NCBI GenBank assembly: GCA_029747585.1
Contig: JAPEVF010000516.1
Location: 1-32,442 of the forward strand
Length of the DNA stretch: 32,442 bases
Origin: Pleurotus djamor
Taxonomy: Eukaryota > Basidiomycota > Agaricomycetes > Agaricales > Pleurotaceae
Direction of reading: 5' to 3'
Shown here piece by piece: positions 23,042 to 32,442 of this stretch (position 1 is its first letter; every line of letters starts with the position of its first letter). The translations under genes and the position numbers were made by a program. A model generated the notes under the pieces. It searched no databases and was not told the DNA's origin. It worked only from the letters and a program-made list of their open reading frames with translations.

Positions 23042-26000
23042 TCAATCTACATGCTCATCGTCTCCCATGTCCACATCCCAGAGATGGACAGCACCTTCGT
23101 CGCCTCCAGATACAAGCCGCTTCCCATCCGGCGAGAAAGCAAGTGACAAAACTGACTCGCCAATATCAAACTCCAATATCTTCTCCCAGGTACCGCATCG
23201 CCAAATCCGTATGCTGTCGTCATTGCTCCCCGTCGCAAGCACCTGTCCATCATCCCGGAATGCCAGACACCCAACCGCGCGACGGTGGGCCTTGAACGTG
23301 TGCATGATCTTCCCCCGATCAGCGCTCCAGATCTTCACGCTGCCATGGAGGGTGCCAGAAACGATCCGATCCCCGGAAGGACTCCACGCAAGTGCCAACG
23401 AACCTTGAGGATCTTCCAACTCGATCACCGCGTCGTCCGCCAAATTCCAGACTTTGATGGAGGTCCCAGAAACTCGGAACGCCAATCGAGAGCCATCTCT
23501 CGAGAAAGCAAGGCGCCAGATCTCGCGGTCCCCGGCTTTGAACCTCTTGACCACCTTCCAATGATCTCCCTCCCGTCGCCACAGCTTGATCCAGCCATTC
23601 TCATGCCCCGTTGCTAGGGTGTGGTTGTTGGTGGAGAAGCATAGAGACCATATGTCGCCACTGTCGTTGGGATCATCGGCATCAGTACATTCGGTGGTTG
23701 AGGGCGGCTGCGCGGTGGTGTCGATGATGGTGACATCCTTTCCGTCCCCAACGGCAATGTGTGAACCATCGCAGGAGATTGTTGAATGCTCTCCTTGAAC
23801 CTTGGTAATTTTGTTGGGAGGTTGAGTGGATCCGTCCCAAATCAAAATGTAAGTTGTCTCGCTAGTGCGTGAGGTTGATATGACTTTCGTTGGATCCAGG
23901 TGGGAGAACGCCACGTTCTGTATACGTTTGTTGGATTCTTGCCGACTTACACACGCTATATACGCCGCAATTGGTAAACACCTCCCCCGTATATATATGC
24001 GTAGTAAAGCTCACCAAAATGATTCAACACTACGTCCAAATCGGGCTTGTGCTTGGCTGTAACCCTTCCCATCCAACGTCGAATATCAGAGGCCTTACTC
24101 CCATATCCATTTTCCGATGTTGTGAGCCTTACCGCTGCGAGAAGTTGGACTAGAGTTTCCTTGAGATCGCGTACGTTGATACCGGCAGTTGCGTTTTGTG
24201 GGTGTAGTGAAAGTTCGAGGGCAGAGAGTAGTACCTTCTCGACGTCAGGGAGTTCGTTGAGGGATGTTTGTCTTGATGCTATCATGATATATCAGTGAGT
24301 GCAAGGTTGTACACAGAGAAAATACTTGCCGTGAGCTCCTAAGTAAGACCGAAGACCCAGCATGGATTGCGAGTATTGGGTCACAGCCTCATGTGAGGAG
24401 CTGTCGGTGGATAAGGTTTCGATCGCGGACTCTAGCGAAGAGAGAAATGCGGCGGCGTTTTCGAAGGGATCAAATTCGAAGATAGGGTTATCTTGTGAGA
24501 GTTCACAGTTCTCAAAGAAACTCTTCCAGTCGCGGGAGGTAGATGGCGGGTTTGCTCTGGGTTGGTACGGACGATCCGAGGTCTGACGGCGTGTGAAGAC
24601 GGTGTGGTGGATTCGCTGTCCTGGCTGCACACGTCGACCAGCACATAGGTGTGGTCTACGTAAGCATCAGTCTCCAGGTCATTAGGATGTCAGCTCAAAC
24701 ACGTACCTCCACGTCGAGCTATCTTCATTTTTATAAGACAACGAGCGAATGGGTAATACCTCGAGGGGGAGCCAAAACCACTTGAGGGACTCCGTAAGGG
24801 GTAGCGGCTCCCAAGGCTTTGTCGTGGGTTTCAAACGAAGGCCCCGTTTCTCGGCCTCTTGCATCATCCACCGAAGGGATGGGCTGAAGTTGGTGAGATC
24901 GGGATTTTCAATGTTCCCTCCACCACTGCAATGGGAGATTAGAAAACGGAAATACAGAAAGAGGAACGACGTACACATCTGAATGTGTTCCCGCAAACCA
25001 TACTTCCTTTACATCACCTCGAGCATCATCTTCACGTGGTCCCAGTCCACCGTTCGCATATTCAGGCTGGAATTTGACTCGTTGCTCGTCCAAAGCCAAT
25101 GCGTGGCGAAAGGAACACACATGTCCCATACCAGAGACGGTTTCAGGAAGTGACTTCCCGCGGAGGAGCCCGATTGACGAGACAGTATCCCTGTGGTTCA
25201 TGAAAATTGAGTAGCAACAACGATATCTCAAGATGTGTGGCACACCATGCACCAACAAAATGGACCTTCACATTTTCGTGACATAGCGTAGTCTTAAACT
25301 GACGGCACAGCTTGTCCTCCGCGCTCTCCAATGTCTCTGAAGTCCCATTCTTCGTGTTTCGATCACGCTTGGAATTGCTTGTAACCGAAGCATAGAGCTC
25401 GTATGCACTTGAACCGTGTTTCATGAGTCTATTAACGGATGGTAGAACAGCAATACTCACAAAGGGATTTGATTGTCACTTCCTTTATGGAGGAGCCCGA
25501 CCTATGCCATCGGGCACTCAGCATGCCTACGTTGGAGATCAGAACACTAGCTTACCTTCTCGATCATACCGGCGACGACTCGAACCTGGTAAGCACCTCG
25601 TGAGAAGCCTTCAGCGGGGTATCATCAGCTTGTAATCGCCAAGGAAGAATCAGCGGATCTCACCGAACATGAATATTCTGTCACCAGGCCGGTAAGTCTC
25701 TGAGAGCCACTTGTACGCAGCGTGCACGATGCGTCCAAAGTTCCTGAGACATACAATTTATTGGAGGTAGTTACAGAGGACAGACAAGCAACGGACGTAC
25801 CAAGCGATCGCAGTGTCGACAGTATGGTCAAATACTTGCCTGAAATACTTCCAGGATCGAAACGACGGTTTTGCATAGGTCCCGATCCCGCTGTTGTAAA
25901 ACGTGAGCTGTTCATCCTCTAGCTTGAACAAACGACTGTATATTTCGACGATGTTGCTGCTCTGGATATCGGGGTGAGAAATAAGGGAATGAACAACGAA

Positions 26001-26244
26001 GACGGCTGCATACTTGCGCGCTGAACTGGTTCGCCGTGCCGTCGATGCACAACACAAGGTTTCGACCGCCCTCAGTTCCGTGAGGACAGTTGAATGGAGG
26101 GTCTTTGTCGAAGTCGTAAAACATGAAGAATTTCGTAAACTGGCGCTTGGTCTTCTCATCGGGTTCTTCAGGCTTCGGTTGGGGAGCTTGAGGAGCATCG
26201 TCGCGCAAGCCAGGCATCGAAGAATCTGAACTAGAAGGGGACAT
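23042..26244 (-). CDS. DUF2235 (Tle1-like hydrolase)-WD40 fusion protein, copy 2
   Basis: Paralogue of copy 1, predicted at 888 residues with eleven exons: 26014-26244, 25801-25961, 25664-25743, 25556-25608, 25461-25501, 25246-25407, 24975-25190, 24707-24925, 24330-24655, 24015-24278 and 23042-23955. All ten introns match copy 1 in place and phase; intron 9 has a GC donor (GCAAGT) and an AG acceptor. DUF2235 shows LCIDGTANQF (DGT 68-70), GFSRG (158-162, Ser160 the likely nucleophile), VGLLHKGSD and HSDVGGGN (His312). The N-terminal tail is 21 residues longer and Pro/acid-rich. The Lys/Glu-rich insert is shorter than in copy 1. The linker in exons 9-10 is barely alignable with copy 1 except for PGQRIH and DPFENA. 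The WD40 exon is very similar, with differences grouped in recurring positions. No stop or frame break was found, so the gene seems functional. The hydrolase activity and any recognition role come from family knowledge and architecture. Confidence 0.9.
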
Positions 26245-27499
26245 GGCAAGGGATTGGGGAGCAGATACAATGAAGGTGCGGTGAAAGAGGAGGGTATTAT
26301 TCGAAAGGTCATAGGCACCGAAGATTCATATTGTCGACGCAACTTGACGCCGCCTCGTGGAGGGTGGATGTTTGTGCTGTGGTAGTGTGACTCAGTGTCA
26401 AAATGCATGAATTAGCCATGAGGGTATGAAACGATTTGTCGACATCGAACATATCTCTTCGCGTGAGAGCAACAGAATTAACTGTCGAGATCAATGCAGG
26501 TCCCTCGTGTATCAGGCGTCAAAGAACACGCCTTGAGGGTACGAAACAAGTGGGGTGGTTCCGTACTTGAGGTCTATACGTCTCAGACAGGAAAGGCCCA
26601 TCGATTCGTGAACACGATGGTCTGGGGGACACAGTACACACATTATCAGAGCCGTCTAAATTCGTTGCGCACATGCATGAGGCTACACATGTTTGACACG
26701 CTCAAGTCGTGAAATGGGCGTCAGGACCAGCCAGTCGATTGACTAAGGCAATTTGGTAGAGGGTTTCGGCGTCATCGACGAAGATAAGGTGACAGAAGGG
26801 GGATTCGTACCTCGGTTTATAAAAATATGTACATAGAGTACACTTCATTTCTCAGACGATGTGTCCTGAGCCCTGAGGTATCCCTTAGAGATAACCAAGA
26901 ATGATCTTGAATTCTTCGGCCTAGCTGGAAACACGCCTTCATCAATCATCGCTTCGCTGTCCCTTAGTATTGGAACATGTCAGAATGAACGCGTGAACCA
27001 AGATCAGCGAGGAGAACATACAGAAGGGGAAGCGAAGTTGATCGAAAGACCACGAAGCGGACGGCCTTACATGACTCACGTCCCTTGGGGGTGGCGTGAG
27101 CGAAGCTGGGGTAAGTATTCAATCCGCTGGATTTGTTGAATTGAGGGGCCGTGTGTACGCTATGGGTAAAGCCGAGAGATCAGCACAAGGGATCAGAGGA
27201 GAGAACATGAGACTTAGGCGTACTTCAATTGAGGTTGCAGTCGGAGAACGCAGAAGGAAGGGTTGTATAGTTCGAAGGAACCGGTCGATACGCTGATTTT
27301 TGATGGACGGCACCTTTCACAGGCAGGCCGCAGGTGTAGCTGCACGCAACGGTATTTGTATCCGATAGATTCTTGCGAGATGAGGGATGGATTTGCTTAC
27401 CGAAGAGCCAAAGTCAGGACTCAAGGTCTTGGATTGCAGCACAAAGCCACCAGTCGAAAACTCTGTCCAGTCCATCACCTTGATACGAAGTTCTGACAG
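26245..27499. other. 5' flank of DUF2235-WD40 copy 2, no gene seen
   Basis: Upstream region of the gene starting at 26244. Frames are short and motif-free. It shares a short match near 26,711 with the flank of copy 1. TAGAGTA occurs at 26834. No promoter element could be assigned. Confidence 0.4.
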
Positions 27500-30400
27500 T
27501 GTACAAGACGTCAGCTGGGTGGTATGGTCACAGCCTGAGCGCTGAGCCTCTACTGTTCCGGGCCGATTCCTGACATGTAGAAGAGGGCCGGCAGAGCGAG
27601 TGCTATCCTAGTGTGAAGAGAACATCCCGGGGAATGATTCATCGTGGCCTCAACGCCATGACCAGGTGGACGTGAGACTGAGGTCGTGACGAGAACTGAC
27701 ATATAGCAAGCAACCCCAGTCAAAGGAGAAGCTGGTGTAGTAGCGGAATATATCCGAGAAAGTTGTCGAAGAGCCTCACTAAGACCATTCCTGAGGGACA
27801 TCGATTGGTAGGAACGCAAGATATGTTTTCTTGCCTCGAATTTTGCACGTGGAGGAGCCAAGTCACGCGAAAATGGGGGACTTAGAATACGGAAAAGGAC
27901 CGGATAGCACAAGTTGCCTTCGAAGCCGAGTCTTACCTCTCGTAGAAAGCAAGGACGCTAAGGACAGCTTGAGTAGAAACGAATTCGGAGAAAAGAGAGC
28001 AGTCGGCCATTTCGGTCATGGGTTCTTGAGGCTGTAGCCAAGCAACAGCAAACACATCCTTGTTCCGTCCCCGGTATCTCCTCGAAATCACTTCTCTATG
28101 GTCGTTGTATCCTTCTTATTCTCGCTCAGTCACCATATTATGACCTTGAAACCTGTTGTTAATTGTGTCCGTGCGATGGTGCGTGGAATTTCGGATCTCT
28201 ATCCCAGGTCCCTGACCAATCCATGCTTTTTTTCTTTCCCTTAGGCATCGTCTCCTCCGCCTGCGTGATCATACTCAAGCGGCACTACGAGCCCATATTC
28301 ACCGCAAGGATCGCCACTTCAAGCCCATTCGGTCGCCTTTCACCTTGGCTGGGAAGATCTTGAAGGTCGGAAGGTTTAGGGCAGGTTAATGGTTCGAGTT
28401 TTGGAGATGTCGAGTAGAGGGCGGTTTGAGGGGGTGCTCGACTGGAAGAGGCTCGAAGAATGTAGTGCTGCGTCGATACGACCTCAGTAACCGACACCAT
28501 ACTCCATCCTCATCGTCTAGCGGACTGCATCCAGCATGAGAGCCAAACGACGCGTGTACCAATCTCTTCCTCCCACGAGGACCTGTCGCCCGTGATCTCT
28601 TCTTCGAACGGTCGTGGAGCACGAAAGTGAAGCCCCTTCGTCCACAGGGATCAAGACGCCTTCCTTGCTCGAAGATCCATGGCGGCTCCCCATCTCCCGC
28701 TTCGATTTTCTGCTATTCGATGGCAGCCTGTCGCGAGCTGTGAATGACCGCTTTGACCGGGGAGAGGATGTGTACGGTAGCTTTGGTGGTGCAGACCATG
28801 GTGCGTGGACCTTTGGTTTTTTCTCCCTGTCGCTGGCTGACAAGCTTGTCTCATCACAGTACTGTCTACGCAAACTGTCTGTCGCAGCTCGGCGAGAAAA
28901 ATCACTTCAAGATGCTCGAGGCTTCTTCAAGCCAGCCTCTTCACATTGGGTTGGAGATCTCGGAGGTTGAGCGGCTTAGAACCGGTCATTGGGGCGCTTC
29001 GAGTTCAAATCGCATGGAACACAGACGCAGTGTGGAAGTTGACGAGGAAAGCTCAATGTTCGAACCTGGACCACCAAACTTTGACAACACTAACCCGCCC
29101 ATCCCCACCTCCCACCTGTATCGGTACCCATCAGAACGTCGATAAGCGCTAACGCGCACGGACCACCTAGGAACATCGGCTTACTCTCCCTCTCCACCTT
29201 CAGTTTCTGATCCACGAGCGCCCCTCAGCCTCAACAACCAACTTCGCGCTGCTCGTCTCCTGCTAGATGGGCATCAAACCACGCGCGTACTGGTCTTGGT
29301 CCGCTATGAGGTGGTCAGACTGACCTTGCCTCATAACCATATTTCAGCGGTGTCGGGGTCCTCACGCGGGGAACGTCATCCCTTTCACCATGTCATACAC
29401 ATCAAACTCCTCTAGAGCAACGAATGCCCGCACTCCTGCGTTCCCCAGCGTCGCGGCCGGAATTCCCATACCTCCAGCCCTTTTGAACGGGCATGGCTCG
29501 CAGTCTCGTTTTCGACGCTCGTGCTATCACGGTTGGATGGTTTAAGGGCGAATGGGATACCCTCCTGATTAGGAGGTTCGGGTGACTGGGAGGCATGATA
29601 GGCGGGATGAAGAAGAATGCTTTCGTACTCTCGTCGAAGCACAAGTGTATCCGTCTTCCCTACCCCCAGCGCTGACATTTTCGATGACAAGCCATGCTCG
29701 TCGATTGCCACCCCATGTGTATCGACCTCCCTTCCGGCTTTTTCCTCTTGGAAAGGTCCCAACTCTTCGACATTGAACTGTCTAGCAGCAACAAGTACTC
29801 CGTACCCCCACGTCGTGAGATCGATACTAGGCTGTGACCAGTCAGCAGCAACCCAAGAGCGACGTGCGTGCTGTCCTCATCCTGTTCCGGCCATCCTTCT
29901 CTGTGCCACCTTAGTTCCGGAGAGGATGTGGCATATGTGGGTACGAGGAGGGAATCGGATATTGCAGCGACATCAGAGGCGATAACGAAGAAGACTGCGT
30001 ACCACTGGGGCTACTGCTTCCCCTTTCCCCTCCCATTTTCGATTGCATCCATTCAACCTGCTATCGTCGTCACAAGCGACCAGCTCATGCCGAATTTGCT
30101 CTACCGTTTGAATTTGAGGCCGCAGGAGAACTTGCCTCCGCATGCGACCTGAGCAAGGACCTGTGACGCTCTTCAATGGTCGATGAAGTGTCCTTTGACA
30201 TCATCATCCACGCTACCTTCCCCGATATTGGACGTTTACTTAGCGCTGAATACATGCGCCCGGTCCCTTCGATGCACTCGAAGCCTTCCTCGACTCTACA
30301 GCGGCACCAGCATTTTCGAAAGCGGTGATTGGCTGTTGCTAGACGGCTTGAAGGCGTCCTTGTGTCCTTGAGACGGTCCTGTGCTTGATCTAGCTTCTCG

Positions 30401-32100
30401 TTTGTATACTGCGATACCTTGTACTTTCGTGGACGTTCAACGCTCGAGCTCTTGTTTATGTATCTTCTTGTGCGGACTCTTTCTTAACCACGGACTTTCT
30501 TCTGAACCACGGACTTTCTTCTGACTACTCTATGCATTTTTGTTGCTTGCACGGACTCTAGTAGAACTCCGACGCTTGCTCACTCCACCGACTTCTTGGT
30601 ACCTATACGTCTCGGACATTACTCCACGGCCACATCACCTTACAAAGCTAACCGCCTACGACACTCCATAGTCAGATAGTTCTGCCTGTGTCTCCCTGTA
30701 TTGATGCACCTGATATGCGCTGGTTACGATACGCAATGAGGAAGATACTCTTGATGAAGGCATTAAAGAGTCACTTTGTAGAGGAACTCGAAAAGCCAGG
30801 AAAGAGACATGCTAAGACGCATACCCTGGAGGATGTTATCGTCCATTAGAGGCGAGATGTGAGGCTTAGAGCCTGTGCATGATACCGTTGATCAAAGAGG
30901 TGAACGAGGCACGAAAGCCTAGAAGCAATACGTTCGCAGTGGGAAAGGGGGCGAGAGGGCAGAGGTGAGAGGAGAAGGAAGTAGAAGTACAGACTGGGAC
31001 GAAAGAATTCAAAGACGAACGCGTGTCAGCGACTTTTGTGAATGTCGGTCAGTGTATTATTAGCTTGGACTTTGCCCATACGTCATCGGTACGGAGCACC
31101 GACTTCGTGTCGAGTTCCCGTAGTTTCCCTTTCTTCCCACCAACCGCCACGAACTCGATGCCTCCCTCATCGTCATCAACGACGCCGACACTCTTGCCTC
31201 GAATGCGTCCTCTTCAGCACAAATACAGGCGCTTTCTGGTCTGCTTTTCTCGAGCTCCCTCTCATGCGACGCTCTGCCTTTCGAACTGTCCCAGCCTCTG
31301 GATGAGCAAGCGACGCTGAAGCGCATATACTAATGATATACCTCACATTCTGTACGAGTGGGCATGCTCGTTACCTGAGCTGACAACACATTCCGTTCAA
31401 GCGAAGGCTTCTCCCCAGCAATCCATGGACAACAAACTATCGTCATCCCCTCGATCAGAGCGTTGACCTTCTCACTTCCCCTCATTTAACCCAAACGGTC
31501 GTTGGCTTATCTTCGATCACTGTATTGCTTATCTCTGCCATTCCGCTAGCCCTAAACATGTCGCTTTCTTCAACCGTGAAAACTCCGACCAAATGACCCA
31601 CTCGTCTCACTGATCCAGTTTCTCCCCCAACCAACGATTCAATGCAGTGTCAGCTTTGTCCTGTTGCAGACTTAGCTTGACGCCTGGTCTAGGCTTCACG
31701 TTACGGCATACAGGGCAGTTCTGAGAATGTTAGTTCGCTTATTCTTACTTCGTCGATTCTAGATCTCGATTGATCCCTCCATCTTAGAAAAGATCAACAT
31801 GACACTCTGCGCCAGCGATTCGACGTTTGCTTCCCACATGCTCGATTTAGCCTCGGCTCAAGCAACTTTCCCCCCAGCTTGACTGTGGCCATCTGCGAAT
31901 CAAATCGTAAGGCACAAATTCGAGTCTTTCTTGCTTGTGGCTTCATCCACTACGAAGGTCTCTTTTGTTCTTCTTGGCCATAGGGATTGTGTACTTGTCC
32001 GTGTCTACTCTCATCAAGGGTAACTATACTTCTACCAATACCATGTCACCTTAATTATGCTGGTTCAATCCAAGAGAGTCCGTTGTGATAGAATGGTTAC
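27500..32100. repeat. Diverged gene-poor tract, copy B
   Basis: Collinear with 15400-20999 at many short patches, but about 1 kb shorter. No intact gene is seen. A minus-strand frame at 27550-27912 and a plus-strand frame at 31124-31333 look more protein-like than the rest, but neither matches a known family and neither has a clean start. A perfect 19-bp tandem duplication lies at 30486-30523. Confidence 0.5.
30486..30523 (+). repeat. Perfect 19-bp tandem duplication
   Basis: AACCACGGACTTTCTTCTG occurs twice back to back, at 30486-30504 and 30505-30523, without mismatch. It is probably a recent slippage or repair event, as the flanks differ. Confidence 0.9.
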
Positions 32101-32120
32101 TCTATACTGTAAAATGCGTG

Positions 32121-32442
32121 TCAAGCAGTAGCTTCAATGCTATCGTTAGCTCCCGTGTCCACGTCCCATAAATGAACTGCACCCTCATCGCCGCCAGACA
32201 TGAGTCGCCTCCCATCAGGCGAGAAGGCAAGCGACCGAACCTCTTCACCAACATTGAACTCCCATATTTTCTCCCAGTTACCGTACCGCCAAATACGTAT
32301 CCTGTGGTCCTTTCCAGCTGTCGCAATCACCTTCCCATTGTCACGGAATGCGAAACAATTGATCTTTTCCGAATGGGCTTCAAGAGTGCGCTCGATCGTT
32401 CCTTCATTGGGACTCCAAATTTTCACCATGCCATCACGAGTA
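32121..32442 (-). CDS. WD40 C-terminus of a third paralogue, cut by the window edge
   Basis: An open frame runs from the right edge to the stop at 32121 with no start in view, as expected for the 3' end of a gene continuing to the right. It encodes WD40 units ending in MVKIW, HRIRIW and GAVHLWDV, clearly homologous to the last repeats of copies 1 and 2 (compare WEKIWEFNVGEEVRSLAFSP with WEKILEFDIGEGVLSLAFSP), but more divergent than those two are from each other. Its tail is a few residues longer (ANDSIEATA). Whether a DUF2235 domain precedes it cannot be seen. Its 3' flank carries no RPS17 remnant, unlike the other copies. Confidence 0.85.
   Translation of the reverse strand, partial: TRDGMVKIWSPNEGTIERTLEAHSEKINCFAFRDNGKVIATAGKDHRIRIWRYGNWEKIWEFNVGEEVRSLAFSPDGRRLMSGGDEGAVHLWDVDTGANDSIEATA

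Noticed and set aside
31124..31333. Plus-strand frame with a smooth protein-like composition after a possible AG acceptor
   Set aside because: Only the last 60 or so codons are open. The unit 1 counterpart is broken after about 15 codons and no upstream exon was found.
1..32442. CRISPR arrays, rRNA and tRNA genes
   Set aside because: No regularly spaced repeats of CRISPR type and no rRNA-like stretch were seen. A few GGTTCGA-like words (for example near 18,218) lack acceptor and anticodon stems.

Overview
This is a filamentous-fungal nuclear window, most likely from a basidiomycete (Agaricomycetes). The genes are rich in short GT-AG introns of about 50-95 bp, the ribosomal proteins and SUMO are clearly fungal, and a DUF2235 hydrolase fused to WD40 repeats is typical of agaricomycete genomes. 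Lineage below class is a guess. Isolated Ns beside homopolymers suggest a draft assembly from homopolymer-sensitive reads, and at least one of them appears to break a reading frame.

The left block (1 to about 10,700) is conserved housekeeping sequence. From left to right it holds: a stem-loop cluster; a low-complexity unknown protein on the minus strand (697-3349, two exons, frame interrupted at an N); the SUMO precursor on the minus strand (4047-4901, five exons); a 3.6 kb stretch without a convincing gene; RPS22/uS8 on the minus strand (8517-9495, five exons including a 12-nt microexon); and RPS17/eS17 on the plus strand (9955-10675, five exons, the first being only the ATG). RPS22 and RPS17 are divergent and share a 459-bp promoter interval.

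The right block (about 10,290-32,442) is an accessory tandem array. Unit 1 starts in RPS17 exon 4 and contains a minus-strand gene of 11 exons and 887 codons (11009-14228), encoding an N-terminal DUF2235 (Tle1-like alpha/beta hydrolase) domain, an alpha-rich linker and a C-terminal WD40 propeller. An 8 kb gene-poor tract follows. Unit 2 repeats the order about 12 kb later: a broken RPS17 copy (about 22300-22711), a second DUF2235-WD40 gene (23042-26244, 888 codons, all ten introns at matching positions and phases), and a diverged copy of the gene-poor tract. A third paralogue enters at the right edge (32121-32442, WD40 end only).

The most interesting feature is this DUF2235-WD40 cluster. A predicted hydrolase effector is joined directly to a variable WD40 sensor with no visible NACHT ATPase between them. 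The paralogues are tandem and mosaic: the WD40 exon and its downstream flank are nearly identical between copies, while the linker is highly diverged. In the WD40 region the differences fall at recurrent positions, as in fungal allorecognition (HET/NWD) genes. A role in non-self recognition or programmed cell death is an inference, not something the sequence proves.
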